The notes under the pieces are model-generated. The model saw only the letters and a list, made by a program, of their open reading frames with translations, was not told where the DNA came from and searched no databases. A program made the translations under genes and the position numbers. Shown here piece by piece: positions 52,002 to 61,217 of a stretch of 64,000 bases of DNA (position 1 is its first letter; each line of letters opens with the position of its first letter). The stretch comes from Bradyrhizobium sp. KBS0727. Its GTDB lineage: Bacteria > Pseudomonadota > Alphaproteobacteria > Rhizobiales > Xanthobacteraceae. The stretch spans positions 5,637,501-5,701,500 of the forward strand of contig NZ_CP042176.1 in assembly GCF_005937885.2 (NCBI RefSeq), in the 5' to 3' direction.

Positions 52002-53279
52002 TTACTGCGTGGCTACCTTCGGCTTGCCGTAGGTGATGCGGTAAACGGCGCCGTTCCAGTCGTCGGAGACCAGTATCGAGCCGTCCTTCAGTTGCTGCAC
52101 GTCGACCGGGCGACCGACATACTTGTTGTCTTCGAGGAAGCCGGTGATGAACGGCTCCATCGACTTCATGGTACCGTCCTTGTTCAGCTTGACGACGACG
52201 ACGTCGCCCCCTTGCTTTTTCGATTTATTCCACGAGCCGTGGCGCGCGATGATGATCGCGTTCTTGTAGGCCTTCGGGAACATGTTGCCGGTATAGAACC
52301 GCATGCCGAGCGACGCCGTGTGCGGACCCAGCAGGCCGACCGGCGCAGTGTAGTCCTTGCAGTCCTTGCCCCAGCCGAGCTCCTGGTCGATGATGTTGCC
52401 CTGCAGGCAGTAGGGCGCGCCGAAATGCTCGCCGGCCTTGGTGACGCGGTTGAGTTCGTCCTCCGGCACCGTCTCCGACAGCCAGTCGCGGCCGTTGTCG
52501 GTGAAGTACATCTGCTTGTTCTCGGGATTCCAGTCGAAGCCGACCGTGTTGCGCACGCCGCGCACATAAACCTCGGCCCCCGTGCCATCCAGGTTCATCC
52601 GGCGGATCTGGCCGTGGTCTTCGTCATGCAGCACAACGTTGCCGGGCTGTCCGACCGGAACATAGAGCTTGTTGTCCGGACCGATGGCGATGAACTTCCA
52701 GCCATGGGCTTCGTCCTTTGGCAGCTTGTCGTAGATCATCACCGGCTTCGGCGGGCTGTCCAGGTTGTCCTCGACCTTGTCGATCTTGGAGACCTTCGAC
52801 AGTTCGGCGATGTAGAGCGTGCCGTTCTTGAACGCGACGCCGTTCGGACGATAGAGGCCCGAGGCAATCACCTTCACCGAGCGCTTGCCGTCCTTGTTCT
52901 CGATGCCATAAACCTTGTCGACGAGCCGGCTGCCGACGAATACCGTGCCCTTGTCGCCAACGGCGAGCGAGCGCGCATTGGCCATGCCCGCGGCATAGAC
53001 CTCGATGTTGAAGCCGGGCGGCAGCTTGAGCTTCGCAGTCGGCAGCTTGTCCGGTGCAGCCGGAAGCGGCGGCGGCGCCACCGGCGCGAGCTTGGCGGCA
53101 GCCTCGTTGTCCGGCCGGCCGAGCAGCGGCGAGCCCGGCGGCAATGGGGCGGGCGCGGCCGCCGGCGCGGCACCGGCCGCGGGTGCGGCGGGCTGCTGGG
53201 CGACAGCATTGAGCGTGAGTGCACCGAAGAAAGCACCGGCCAGCAAGAGGCTGCGCGATGCCGACGAATAGCTCTTCAT
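52002..53279 (-). CDS. PQQ-dependent sugar dehydrogenase-like protein (sorbosone dehydrogenase type)
   Basis: 425 residues from MKSYSSASRSLLLAG; GGGAGAACC precedes the ATG. Signal peptide ends 'LNAVAQ', then a Pro/Ala-rich stretch to about residue 75, then a six-bladed beta-propeller of the soluble-glucose/sorbosone dehydrogenase fold ('LPPGFNIEVYAAGMANARSL', 'RPNGVAFKNGTLYIAEL', 'GVRNTVGFDWNPENKQMYFTDNG'). It oxidises sugars or aldehydes in the periplasm with PQQ. The PQQ synthesis genes are about 0.8 kb away on the other strand and the cytochrome c gene is downstream. Confidence 0.9.
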   Translation of the reverse strand: MKSYSSASRSLLLAGAFFGALTLNAVAQQPAAPAAGAAPAAAPAPLPPGSPLLGRPDNEAAAKLAPVAPPPLPAAPDKLPTAKLKLPPGFNIEVYAAGMANARSLAVGDKGTVFVGSRLVDKVYGIENKDGKRSVKVIASGLYRPNGVAFKNGTLYIAELSKVSKIDKVEDNLDSPPKPVMIYDKLPKDEAHGWKFIAIGPDNKLYVPVGQPGNVVLHDEDHGQIRRMNLDGTGAEVYVRGVRNTVGFDWNPENKQMYFTDNGRDWLSETVPEDELNRVTKAGEHFGAPYCLQGNIIDQELGWGKDCKDYTAPVGLLGPHTASLGMRFYTGNMFPKAYKNAIIIARHGSWNKSKKQGGDVVVVKLNKDGTMKSMEPFITGFLEDNKYVGRPVDVQQLKDGSILVSDDWNGAVYRITYGKPKVATQ

Positions 53280-53470
53280 TGAGGTTCTCCCTTGGCGGAA
53301 GCCGTTTTCCTCGCGCAGGCAGTCACGGTGCCGGCGCCGGTGGCTTTCCCGAACCGCAGTCTCCGACATTTGTCCGTACATTTGCAATCGGAAACATGCT
53401 CGCAAAGCAAGGTGACGCGGCCGGAATCGACCAAGGCGCACGGTGTAGCGCAAAACGACTTCGCGCGACG

Positions 53471-53731
53471 TCAATGCTTGGTGGTCGGACCGTCCGGGCC
53501 ATCGAGCAGAATCGCTTCCGAGAACGGAAACTCCAGCACGATCTCGCCTTCGTCGTCGGTCACCTCGATGATGGCGTTCAACAACGCGCCATCGGCGCCC
53601 TCGGTCCGCAGCAGCTCCCGAATCATGGCGCGCGCCATTTCCCAGGCGCGGTCGGGATCCCCAAGCATTTCACCATCGGGATCGGAAATCAGCTCATCGC
53701 CGATACGGGTATTGAAAAAATAGCGTGGCAT
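53471..53731 (-). CDS. DUF6894-type small protein
   Basis: 86 residues from MPRYFFNTRIGDELISDPDGE. 'PRYFFN...' followed by 'DPDGEML.D...A...A..MIREL' is the pattern of the small DUF6894 proteins frequent in Bradyrhizobium. No signal peptide. Function unknown. Confidence 0.8.
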   Translation of the reverse strand: MPRYFFNTRIGDELISDPDGEMLGDPDRAWEMARAMIRELLRTEGADGALLNAIIEVTDDEGEIVLEFPFSEAILLDGPDGPTTKH

Positions 53732-54045
53732 CGGCGCAAACCTGGCTCCATCGGCAACCACGCAACCGGAGGCCACCATTGTCACAAGTTCTTTATCGGG
53801 AGCCGGTAGCGCCCCGTCTTGGCAAATCGTTCTGCAAAATCGTCATTCGCGACGGTGCGAACAACCGCGAAACGCTTGATCCCACGCCGTTTTGAGCCGG
53901 AACGGCGCACAATGGCGTGAGTACATTTCGCAGCGCAGCATAAACACGCCCAGGTTTCACGCAAAAGATTTAACTGGCGAACTTTCTGATCCGCAGTACT
54001 TTATCTCCGAGGGCGGAGTTCGTCCGATATCAAAAGGAGCGCCAA
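53732..54045. other. 314-bp upstream region of the PQQ operon
   Basis: The pqqA promoter should lie in its right half. I see no clear operator dyad; no other gene is supported. Confidence 0.5.
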
Positions 54046-54126
54046 ATGGCCTGGAAGACACCGAAAATCGTCGAAGTGTCGGTCGGCATGGAAATCAATA
54101 TGTATATGTGCGCGACCCGCAAGTAA
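54046..54126 (+). CDS. pqqA: PQQ precursor peptide PqqA
   Basis: 26 residues, 'MAWKTPKIVEVSVGMEINMY' then 'MCATRK'. Glu16 and Tyr20 are the residues that PqqE cross-links (motif E-x3-Y) and that become the PQQ skeleton. AAAAGGAGC lies upstream of the ATG. A 170-bp gap before pqqB fits the common pattern of separate, abundant pqqA transcript. Too short for ordinary gene calling. Confidence 0.97.
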   Translation: MAWKTPKIVEVSVGMEINMYMCATRK

Positions 54127-54256
54127 GCAGCGCGTCACTTCCAATCTCACGCAGGTGGACCTCCGGGCCGGACATCTTCCCGATTGTGGAACTATGTCCT
54201 GAGCCGGTGTCCACTTTGTTGCGTTTGTAACCAAGCTTACGTTTGTGCAGCATCAG

Positions 54257-54274
54257 GATCTGTAACGGCAGATC
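54257..54274 (+). other. Short dyad in the pqqA-pqqB gap
   Basis: GATCTG and CAGATC flank six bases, ending 22 bases before the pqqB ATG. It may be an mRNA leader hairpin reducing pqqB expression relative to pqqA. Weak evidence. Confidence 0.35.
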
Positions 54275-54296
54275 TTGGTTTCCCGGGAGACGGATC

Positions 54297-55226
54297 ATGC
54301 TTCGGGTCGTCGTCCTGGGCGCCGCGGCAGGTGGCGGCGTTCCGCAGTGGAATTGCGGATGTCCGGTGTGCCGGATGGCGCGAACCGAACATCCCGAATT
54401 GCAGAGCACCCAGGCCTCGATCGCTGTCAGCGCCGACGGCGCGCACTGGTTTCTGGTCAACGCCTCGCCGGACCTGCGCCAGCAACTAACCGCGACGCCG
54501 CAGCTTCACCCCAGGGCCGGACAGCTTCGCCACAGCCCGATCGCGGGCGTCATCCTGACCAACGGCGAGATCGACGCGATCACCGGGCTGTTGTCGATGC
54601 GCGAGGGCTCGCCCTTTACGCTCTATGCGCATGAACGGGTGCTTGCGATTCTGAAATCCAACAGCATCTTTAATGTATTGAACGACAAGAACGTCCGCCG
54701 CCAGGGAATCGAGGTGGACAAGGCATTCGAACCCTCCCTGCCCGACGGTTCAGCGTCCGGCATCGAGATTCTTCCCTTCGAGGTTCCCGGCAAGGGCGCC
54801 TGGTATCTCGAAGGCAAGGCGCATCCGGCTGGCAGTGACGGCGCGGGCGATACGCTCGGGCTTCGGATTCTGGACAAGACAAGCGCCAAGTACTTCTATT
54901 TCCTCGCCGCCTGCGCCCGGGTGACCGACGACCTCAAATCGAGGCTGGCCGGGGCAGCGCTGGTCTTCTTCGACGGCACCGTGTGGCGCGACGACGAATT
55001 GATCGTGGCGGGACTGGGCAACAAGACGGGACTGGGCATGGGCCATATCGCGATGTCGGGCGATCACGGCGCGATCGAAAGCCTCGCCGGCCTCGACATC
55101 GGCCGGAGGATGTTTTTGCATATCAACAATTCCAACCCGGCCTTGCTGCACGGCTCGGACGAGCGCAACGCCGCAGAACAGGCGGGCTGGCACATCCCCG
55201 CCGACGGAATGGAGATCACGCTGTGA
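54297..55226 (+). CDS. pqqB: PqqB, PQQ biosynthesis hydroxylase
   Basis: 309 residues from MLRVVVLGAAAGGGVPQWNC; GGGAGA lies eight bases before the ATG. Metallo-beta-lactamase fold. The family signature at the start ('GAAAGGGVPQWNCGCPVC') and the late 'GHIAMSGDHGAIESLAGL' with the PqqB metal His are present. It hydroxylates the cross-linked Glu-Tyr dipeptide derived from PqqA. Its TGA overlaps the GTG start of pqqC. Confidence 0.97.
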   Translation: MLRVVVLGAAAGGGVPQWNCGCPVCRMARTEHPELQSTQASIAVSADGAHWFLVNASPDLRQQLTATPQLHPRAGQLRHSPIAGVILTNGEIDAITGLLSMREGSPFTLYAHERVLAILKSNSIFNVLNDKNVRRQGIEVDKAFEPSLPDGSASGIEILPFEVPGKGAWYLEGKAHPAGSDGAGDTLGLRILDKTSAKYFYFLAACARVTDDLKSRLAGAALVFFDGTVWRDDELIVAGLGNKTGLGMGHIAMSGDHGAIESLAGLDIGRRMFLHINNSNPALLHGSDERNAAEQAGWHIPADGMEITL

Positions 55227-56014
55227 ACGTCGCGACACCCGGAATGACCGCACCTGGAATGACGGCGCTGTCGATCGGCAAAGGCATCACGCTCAACAGT
55301 GCCGAAGAGCTGGAAGCGATGCTCCGCCGCATCGGCGCGACGCGCTATCACAATCTGCATCCGTTCCACCGGCTGCTGCACGGCGGCAAGCTCAACCAGG
55401 GCCAGGTGCAGGCCTGGGCGCTGAACCGTTATTACTACCAGAGCACGATCCCGCTAAAGGACGCGGTGGTGATCTCGCGGTTCCGCGACCGCGCCACCCG
55501 CATCGAGTGGCGGCACCGGATCGAGGACCACGACGGCGATCCCGGCAATGAAGGCGGCATCGATCGCTGGCTCAAGCTGACCGAGGGGCTCGGTCTCGAC
55601 AGCGCCTATGTGGAATCGACCGAAGGCATCCTGCCCGCGACGCGGTTTGCGGTGGAAGCCTATGTGCATTTCTGCCGCGACAAGACGCCGCTCGAGGCCA
55701 TCGCCTCGTCCCTCACCGAACTGTTCGCGCCGAACCTGCACGAAGAACGCATCTCCGGCATGCTGCAGCACTACGATTTCGTCAATCCTGACATCATGAG
55801 CTATTTCAGCCGCCGCCTGACCCAGGCCCCGCGCGACGCCAATTTCGCGCTGGACTACGTCAAGACCCATGCCACGACGCCCAGGGAGCGCGAGGCGGTC
55901 TGCAATGCGCTGATCTTCAAGACCAATGTACTATGGGTTCAGCTCGACGCGCTGTATCATGCCTATGTCGAGGGCCACATTCCGCCCGGCGCGTTCGTGC
56001 CAAAAGGGACATGA
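55223..56014 (+). CDS. pqqC: PqqC, pyrroloquinoline-quinone synthase
   Basis: 263 residues, starting at GTG 55223 with GGAG eight bases upstream and overlapping the pqqB stop (GTGA); ATGs at 55244 and 55259 are alternatives. Haem-oxygenase-like all-helical fold. 'ATRYHNLHPFHRLLHGGKLNQGQVQAWALNRYYYQ' (outline), 'RDRATRIEWRHRIEDHDG' and 'THATTPREREAVCNAL' hold the conserved His and Arg of the active site. Catalyses the final cofactor-free eight-electron oxidation and ring closure to PQQ. Confidence 0.97.
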   Translation: MNVATPGMTAPGMTALSIGKGITLNSAEELEAMLRRIGATRYHNLHPFHRLLHGGKLNQGQVQAWALNRYYYQSTIPLKDAVVISRFRDRATRIEWRHRIEDHDGDPGNEGGIDRWLKLTEGLGLDSAYVESTEGILPATRFAVEAYVHFCRDKTPLEAIASSLTELFAPNLHEERISGMLQHYDFVNPDIMSYFSRRLTQAPRDANFALDYVKTHATTPREREAVCNALIFKTNVLWVQLDALYHAYVEGHIPPGAFVPKGT

Positions 56015-56328
56015 CAGAGATGACCAGCCGCAACATCAGCGTCAGCGAGGCGAGCCGGCCGAAATTGCCGCGGCACGCCAGGCTGAAATTCGATGAGACG
56101 CGGCAGGTCTGGGTGATCCTGGCGCCGGAGCGGGTGCTGGCGCCCGACGAAATTGCGGTTGAGGTGCTGCAGCTCTGCGATGGCGCTCGCAGCGTGTCCG
56201 ACATGGTCGATCAGCTCGCCGCGAAATACGCGGCGCCGCGCGAGGCGATCGCCACCGATGTCGTCGCCATGTTGCAGGACCTCGCCGACAAGGGTTTCCT
56301 CACCGAAGCGCGTGAGAAGACGTCATGA
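56011..56328 (+). CDS. pqqD: PqqD, peptide chaperone for PqqE
   Basis: 105 residues from MTEMTSRNISVSEASRP, the ATG overlapping the pqqC stop (ATGA). 'KFDETRQVWVILAPERVLAPDEIAVEVLQL' and 'VSDMVDQLAAKYAAPREAIATDVVAMLQDLADKGFL' form the RRE-type winged-helix fold that holds PqqA and delivers it to PqqE. Slightly longer N-terminus than usual. Confidence 0.96.
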   Translation: MTEMTSRNISVSEASRPKLPRHARLKFDETRQVWVILAPERVLAPDEIAVEVLQLCDGARSVSDMVDQLAAKYAAPREAIATDVVAMLQDLADKGFLTEAREKTS

Positions 56329-57530
56329 ATGACCTGATCGCCGACGGCAAGACAGCGGCCGCGCCCCATGACGGGCTTGCGATCCTGGAATCGCGCCGTT
56401 CGACCGCCGAGACCTTCGGCATTCCGCTGGCGGTGCTCGCCGAACTGACGCACCGCTGCCCGCTGCAGTGCCCCTATTGCTCCAATCCAGTGGAACTCGA
56501 CCGTGGCAGCAGCGAGCTGACGACGGACGAGTGGAAGAAGGTCCTCACGGAGCTTGCCGAAATCGGCGTGTTGCAGATTCATTTTTCAGGCGGCGAGCCG
56601 ACCGCGCGCAAGGATATCGTCGAACTGGTGCAGCACGCGACCGATGTCGGGCTCTACAGCAACCTGATTACGTCGGCGGTGTTGCTGACCAGGGAAAAGC
56701 TGGCCGCGCTGGCCGATGCCGGGTTGTGCCACGTGCAGATCAGCTTTCAGGGCAATGAGCCTGTGCTCGCCGACCGCGTCGCCGGTCTGAAGAACGCGCA
56801 CGAGAAGAAGATCGAGGCCGCGAAATGGACGCGTGAGCTCGAACTGCCGCTGACGGTCAATGCGGTCATGCACCGGCAGAACCTGCATCAAGTGTCCGAC
56901 ATCATCCAGATGGCGGTCGATCTCGACGCCGATCGTCTGGAAGTGGCCAATGTCCAGTATTACGGCTGGGCCCTGAAGAACCGCGCCGCGCTGATGCCGA
57001 CGCTGGAACAGATCGAGGAAACCAGCCGCATCGTCGAGGAAGCAGCCGTGCGGCTGAAGGGCACCCTCGCGATCGATTATGTCGTGCCGGATTACTACGC
57101 GCTGCGGCCGAAGAAGTGCATGGGCGGCTGGGGCCGGCAATTCTTCAACATCTCGCCATCCGGCAAAGTGTTGCCGTGCCATGCCGCCGAGTCGATCACC
57201 GGGCTCGAATTCGAATCGGTGCGATCCAATCATTCGATCGCCTGGATCTGGCAGAATTCCGAGGCCTTCAACCGCTATCGCGGCACCGGCTGGATGCCCG
57301 AGCCGTGCCAGAGCTGCGAATTCAAGGAGATCGATTTCGGTGGCTGCCGCTGCCAGGCCTTTGCGCTGACCGGCGACGCCGGCAATACCGATCCGTCCTG
57401 CACGCTATCGCCAATGCATGAGCAGATATTCAGAGCTGCCCAGTCCGAGGCCGCCGCCGACCACAACCGCTTCCTCTATCGCAATTTCGCCGGCGGCACG
57501 CTGGAGACGGAAGGCGAGCATGGCGCCTGA
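56325..57530 (+). CDS. pqqE: PqqE, radical SAM enzyme with SPASM domain
   Basis: 401 residues; start ATGA overlaps the pqqD stop. Radical SAM cluster 'HRCPLQCPYCSNP' (Cx3Cx2C). C-terminal auxiliary-cluster Cys residues are in 'KKCMGGWG', 'VLPCHAAESI', 'PEPCQSCEFKEIDFGGCRC' and 'DPSCTLSP', as in SPASM-type PqqE. It forms the C-C bond between Glu16 and Tyr20 of PqqA. The next gene starts inside its last 11 bases. Confidence 0.97.
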   Translation: MNDLIADGKTAAAPHDGLAILESRRSTAETFGIPLAVLAELTHRCPLQCPYCSNPVELDRGSSELTTDEWKKVLTELAEIGVLQIHFSGGEPTARKDIVELVQHATDVGLYSNLITSAVLLTREKLAALADAGLCHVQISFQGNEPVLADRVAGLKNAHEKKIEAAKWTRELELPLTVNAVMHRQNLHQVSDIIQMAVDLDADRLEVANVQYYGWALKNRAALMPTLEQIEETSRIVEEAAVRLKGTLAIDYVVPDYYALRPKKCMGGWGRQFFNISPSGKVLPCHAAESITGLEFESVRSNHSIAWIWQNSEAFNRYRGTGWMPEPCQSCEFKEIDFGGCRCQAFALTGDAGNTDPSCTLSPMHEQIFRAAQSEAAADHNRFLYRNFAGGTLETEGEHGA

Positions 57531-58506
57531 CGCCGACGCCAGAAAATCCGCGCAACGTGCCGATCCGTTTGCGCCGCTGACCTCGGAACATTTGCCCGTC
57601 GGCGATGGGCACGAGATTTATGTCGAAAGCGTCGGCCGCGCCAGTGGTATCCCCGCGGTCTACCTGCATGGCGGGCCTGGCAGCGGCTGCCAGCCCGATC
57701 ACCGCCGCCTGTTCGATCCCGAACGCTTCCATGCGGTGCTGTTCGACCAGCGCGGCGCTGGCCGCAGCCGCCCCAAAGCCAGCCGCGACGCCAACACGCT
57801 GCAACATTTGATCGCGGACATGGAGATGATCCGCGAAAAGTTCGGCATTGAACGCTGGATGGTGGTCGGCGGCTCCTGGGGCGCGACCCTGGCGCTGGCC
57901 TATGCGCAGGCCCATCCCGAGCGCGTCAGCGGCATCGTGCTACGCGCGACCTTCCTCGGCACCATAGCGGAAATCGAGAACGGCTTTCTCAACGTATTGC
58001 CGCGCTTCTATCCCGGCCTTTATGACGACTTCCTGAGCGTGTTGCCGCCGGAACAGCGCGCACGTCCGATCGAAGCCTATTTCCGCCGCATCCTCGATGC
58101 TGATCCGGCCGTGCACGGTCCCGCGGCGCGGGCCTGGGGACAGACCGAGGGAATTCTTTCCGAGCACACGCCCAGCCGTAGCCGGCTCGAACTGCCGGCG
58201 CTCGTTTCCTCGCGCGCTTTGCCTGCGACGCCGTTCATGGAAGCGCATTATTTCGCCAATAACAGCTTCATGCAACCGGACCAGTTGATCAATGAGGCCG
58301 GCAAGCTCATCGGCATTCCCGGCATCATCGTGCAGGGCCGCTATGATCTGCTGTGTCCGCCCGCAACCTCGCATGCGCTGGGCGCGGTATGGCGCGAGGC
58401 CGAAATCCGCGTCGTCGAAGGCGCCGGTCACACGCTGTACGACCCCGGCGTCCGCGACGCCGTGATGAAGTCGATTGCGGACATGGCTTCCAGGACTACG
58501 CGATAG
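57520..58506 (+). CDS. Proline iminopeptidase-like alpha/beta hydrolase in the PQQ operon
   Basis: 328 residues from MAPDADARKSAQRAD, starting 11 bp before the pqqE stop. 'AVYLHGGPGSGCQPDHRRLFDP' (oxyanion loop HGGPG of prolyl iminopeptidases), nucleophile 'VVGGSWGATLALAYAQ', Asp in 'IIVQGRYDLLCP' and His in 'EGAGHTLYD' complete the S33 triad. It should remove N-terminal Pro or small residues from peptides. Tight coupling to pqqE makes it a candidate for trimming PqqA remnants or the PQQ dipeptide, a job done by PqqF/PqqG proteases in other organisms. That role is inference. Confidence 0.92.
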   Translation: MAPDADARKSAQRADPFAPLTSEHLPVGDGHEIYVESVGRASGIPAVYLHGGPGSGCQPDHRRLFDPERFHAVLFDQRGAGRSRPKASRDANTLQHLIADMEMIREKFGIERWMVVGGSWGATLALAYAQAHPERVSGIVLRATFLGTIAEIENGFLNVLPRFYPGLYDDFLSVLPPEQRARPIEAYFRRILDADPAVHGPAARAWGQTEGILSEHTPSRSRLELPALVSSRALPATPFMEAHYFANNSFMQPDQLINEAGKLIGIPGIIVQGRYDLLCPPATSHALGAVWREAEIRVVEGAGHTLYDPGVRDAVMKSIADMASRTTR

Positions 58507-58518
58507 GGGAATTTAGAG

Positions 58519-59178
58519 ATGCCTATAGCCGGAAAAGGCATGTTGCTGACGTCGATGAATGTCGATGCTGCTGATGAGGCCGAGTTCAATCGCTGGTACG
58601 ACCGCGAACACCTCGAGGAGCGCGTTGCCATCCCCGGCTTCCTGGAGGCGCGGCGCTATGTCGCGCACGACGGCAATCCGAAATATCTCAGCCTCTACTC
58701 CACCGAAACCTTCGACGTGCTGGACAGCCCGGCCTACCGCACGGCGCTCGCCAACCAGACCGCGTGGTCGAAGGCCAACATCGCCCGCTTCAAGGACATG
58801 ATCCGCGGCGTGGCGCGTATCACGATCAGCCGCGGCATCGGCCGGGGCGCCGCCCTCGGCATCATCCGCCTGCGCCCCGCCGCCGGCGGCGAAGACAAAC
58901 TGCGCGCGGCGCTGCGGGAACACCTCGATCCCGCCATTCGCGACGGGATTATCTCGATGCACCTGCTGGAGAACGATCCGGCGCTGTCAAAGCCGCTCAC
59001 CGACAATCCGTCTGCATCCGCCCCCGGCGCCGGCGACTGGTTCGTGCTGATCGATGCCACCGATGTGAACGCGATCCCGGCAGTGATGGCCGGGTTCGCC
59101 GCATTCAAGCCTCAGACGATATCGAGCGGCATCTACCGGCTGATGTGGGATGTGACGAAGAGCGATTTGGGAAGCTAA
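58519..59178 (+). CDS. Protein of unknown function, dimeric alpha-beta barrel-like, end of the PQQ operon
   Basis: 219 residues, 12 bp after the hydrolase. Two similar halves: 'MLLTSMNVDAADEAEFNRWYDREHLEERVAIPGFLEARRYV' (quoted in outline) is the typical EthD/DABB strand-helix-strand with the 'W...EHL.....PGF..ARR' pattern, and the second half from about 110 repeats the strand order ('AALGIIRLRPAAGGEDKLRAAL'). No signal peptide. Such folds bind or oxidise small aromatic or quinone compounds, which is compatible with PQQ handling, but no catalytic residues are recognised. Confidence 0.78.
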   Translation: MPIAGKGMLLTSMNVDAADEAEFNRWYDREHLEERVAIPGFLEARRYVAHDGNPKYLSLYSTETFDVLDSPAYRTALANQTAWSKANIARFKDMIRGVARITISRGIGRGAALGIIRLRPAAGGEDKLRAALREHLDPAIRDGIISMHLLENDPALSKPLTDNPSASAPGAGDWFVLIDATDVNAIPAVMAGFAAFKPQTISSGIYRLMWDVTKSDLGS

Positions 59179-59417
59179 ATTCGCACGCAACACCATGCAG
59201 CGCAACATGTGCACTGCATCATTACCGTTCACGTATGCGGCAGCGATCGAAAGCTGAAGATCGCGCAAAATTGCCTTTGTGCCGGCTCTGGAATGGCTCT
59301 AATAATGACCCCAATAAGATAAGCCTATGATCCAATTCAAAAACCACAAGAACGCCATCTAAGCGTTCGCAGGCAAAATAAGGCCGCGTTTCAATCGTTG
59401 GCGCGGATAAGGTAGGA

Positions 59418-61217
59418 ATGAAACCGACTGACATCTCGGCGCCGGACTACTTTCACAAAGTGGTCGATTGCCAATGGGCCTGCCCCGCTCACACGCCAGT
59501 TCCCGAATACATCCGGTTGATTGCAGAGGGGCGTTATAGCGACGCCTATATGATCAACTGGAAATCGAATGTGTTTCCCGGAATTCTGGGACGCACCTGC
59601 GATCGTCCGTGCGAACCCGCCTGCCGCCGTGGCCGCGTCGAGGAAACGCCGGTTGCGATCTGCCGGCTGAAGCGCGTCGCCGCCGACTTCAAGGACGACG
59701 TCAATCATCGCATGCCGAAGCCGCAGGCGAAGAACGGTAAGCGCATCGCGCTGGTCGGCGGTGGTCCCGCCTCGCTCACGGTCGCCCGCGACCTCGCGCC
59801 GCTCGGTTATCACTGCACCGTGTTCGACGCCGATCCCAAGGCCGGCGGCATGATGCGCAGCCAGATTCCGAAATTCCGGCTGCCGGATTCCGTCATCGAC
59901 GAGGAGACCGATTACGTTCTCAACCTCGGCGTCGAGTTCAAGGGTGGCCATCGCATCGACAGCCTGAAAAAGCTGCTGGCTGAAAATTACGACGCCATCT
60001 TCGTCGGCTCCGGCGCCCCGCGCGGCCGCGAGCTCGAGATTCCCGGCCGCAAGGAAGCCGCCGCCAACATCTATGTCGGCATCGAATGGCTGGCCTCGGT
60101 GTCGTTCGGCCATGTCGAGAAGATCGGCAAGCGGGTCATCGTGCTCGGCGGCGGCAACACCGCGATGGATTGCTGCCGCACCGCGCGCCGCCTCGGCGGC
60201 GAACAGGTCAAGGTGGTCGTCCGTTCCGGCTTCGAGGAAATGAAGGCCTCGCCCTGGGAGAAGGAAGACGCTCTCCATGAGGACATTCCGATCCTCAACT
60301 ACATGGTGCCGGTTGCCTTCACCCATGAGAACGGCAAGCTCACCGGCGTCACCTTCCAGAAGGTGAAGGCCGAATACGACGCCAAGGGCCGCCGCAACCT
60401 GGTGCCTTCGGGCGAACCGGACCAGACCATCCCCTGCGACGACGTGCTGGTCGCGGTCGGCCAGGAGAACGCCTTCCCCTGGATCGAGCGCGACTGCGGC
60501 ATCGAATTCGACAAGTGGAACATGCCGCAGGTCGACCAGACGACCTTCGCCTCGACCAATCCGAAGGTGTTCTTCGGCGGCGACGCGGCGTTCGGCCCGA
60601 AGAACATCATCTGGGCGGTCGCGCACGGCCACGACGCCGCGCTGTCGATCCACAAGATGCTGTCCGGCGAGGACATCAAGGAGCGTCCGCTTCCCGAAGT
60701 GCATGTCTCGTCGCAGAAGATGGGCATCCACGAGTGGAGCTACGACAACGACGTCTCGGTCGACCATCGCTACAAGGTGCCGCATCGCGACAAGGTGATC
60801 GCGCTGAAAGACATCCGCACCGAGGTCGAACTCGGCTATGACGTCAAGTTGGCGCTGGGCGAGGCGCAACGCTGCCTGAACTGCGACATCCAGACGGTGT
60901 TCTCGGCGCCGGCCTGCATCGAATGCGACGCCTGCGTCGACATCTGCCCGATGGATTGCATCACCTTCACCGACAACGGCGAGGAAGACGATCTGCGGCA
61001 GCGGCTGAAGGCGCCCTCGCCGCACCACGACCAGGCGCTCTATGTCGCCGACGGCCTCAAGACCGGGCGTGTCATGATCAAGGACGAAGACGTCTGCCTG
61101 CATTGCGGGCTGTGCGCCGAACGTTGTCCCACCGGTGCCTGGGACATGCAGAAATACCTCATCGATATGACTCACGCGGGAACATCATGTCCGTCCAAAG
61201 CCCGATCAGCAGCGTAA
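59418..61217 (+). CDS. GltD-like NAD(P)H/FAD oxidoreductase fused to a two-cluster ferredoxin domain
   Basis: 599 residues. N-terminal Cys motif as in glutamate synthase small subunit ('GRTCDRPCEPACRRG'), FAD site 'IALVGGGPASLTVARDL', NAD(P) site 'VIVLGGGNTAMDCCRTA', then from about 480 a ferredoxin part with 'CIECDACVDICPMDC' and 'CLHCGLCAERCPTGA' (two [4Fe-4S] clusters). It couples pyridine nucleotide to low-potential iron-sulfur clusters. The 31-bp overlap with the next gene (2-oxoacid oxidoreductase gamma-alpha) shows it is part of the same complex. Confidence 0.94.
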   Translation: MKPTDISAPDYFHKVVDCQWACPAHTPVPEYIRLIAEGRYSDAYMINWKSNVFPGILGRTCDRPCEPACRRGRVEETPVAICRLKRVAADFKDDVNHRMPKPQAKNGKRIALVGGGPASLTVARDLAPLGYHCTVFDADPKAGGMMRSQIPKFRLPDSVIDEETDYVLNLGVEFKGGHRIDSLKKLLAENYDAIFVGSGAPRGRELEIPGRKEAAANIYVGIEWLASVSFGHVEKIGKRVIVLGGGNTAMDCCRTARRLGGEQVKVVVRSGFEEMKASPWEKEDALHEDIPILNYMVPVAFTHENGKLTGVTFQKVKAEYDAKGRRNLVPSGEPDQTIPCDDVLVAVGQENAFPWIERDCGIEFDKWNMPQVDQTTFASTNPKVFFGGDAAFGPKNIIWAVAHGHDAALSIHKMLSGEDIKERPLPEVHVSSQKMGIHEWSYDNDVSVDHRYKVPHRDKVIALKDIRTEVELGYDVKLALGEAQRCLNCDIQTVFSAPACIECDACVDICPMDCITFTDNGEEDDLRQRLKAPSPHHDQALYVADGLKTGRVMIKDEDVCLHCGLCAERCPTGAWDMQKYLIDMTHAGTSCPSKARSAA

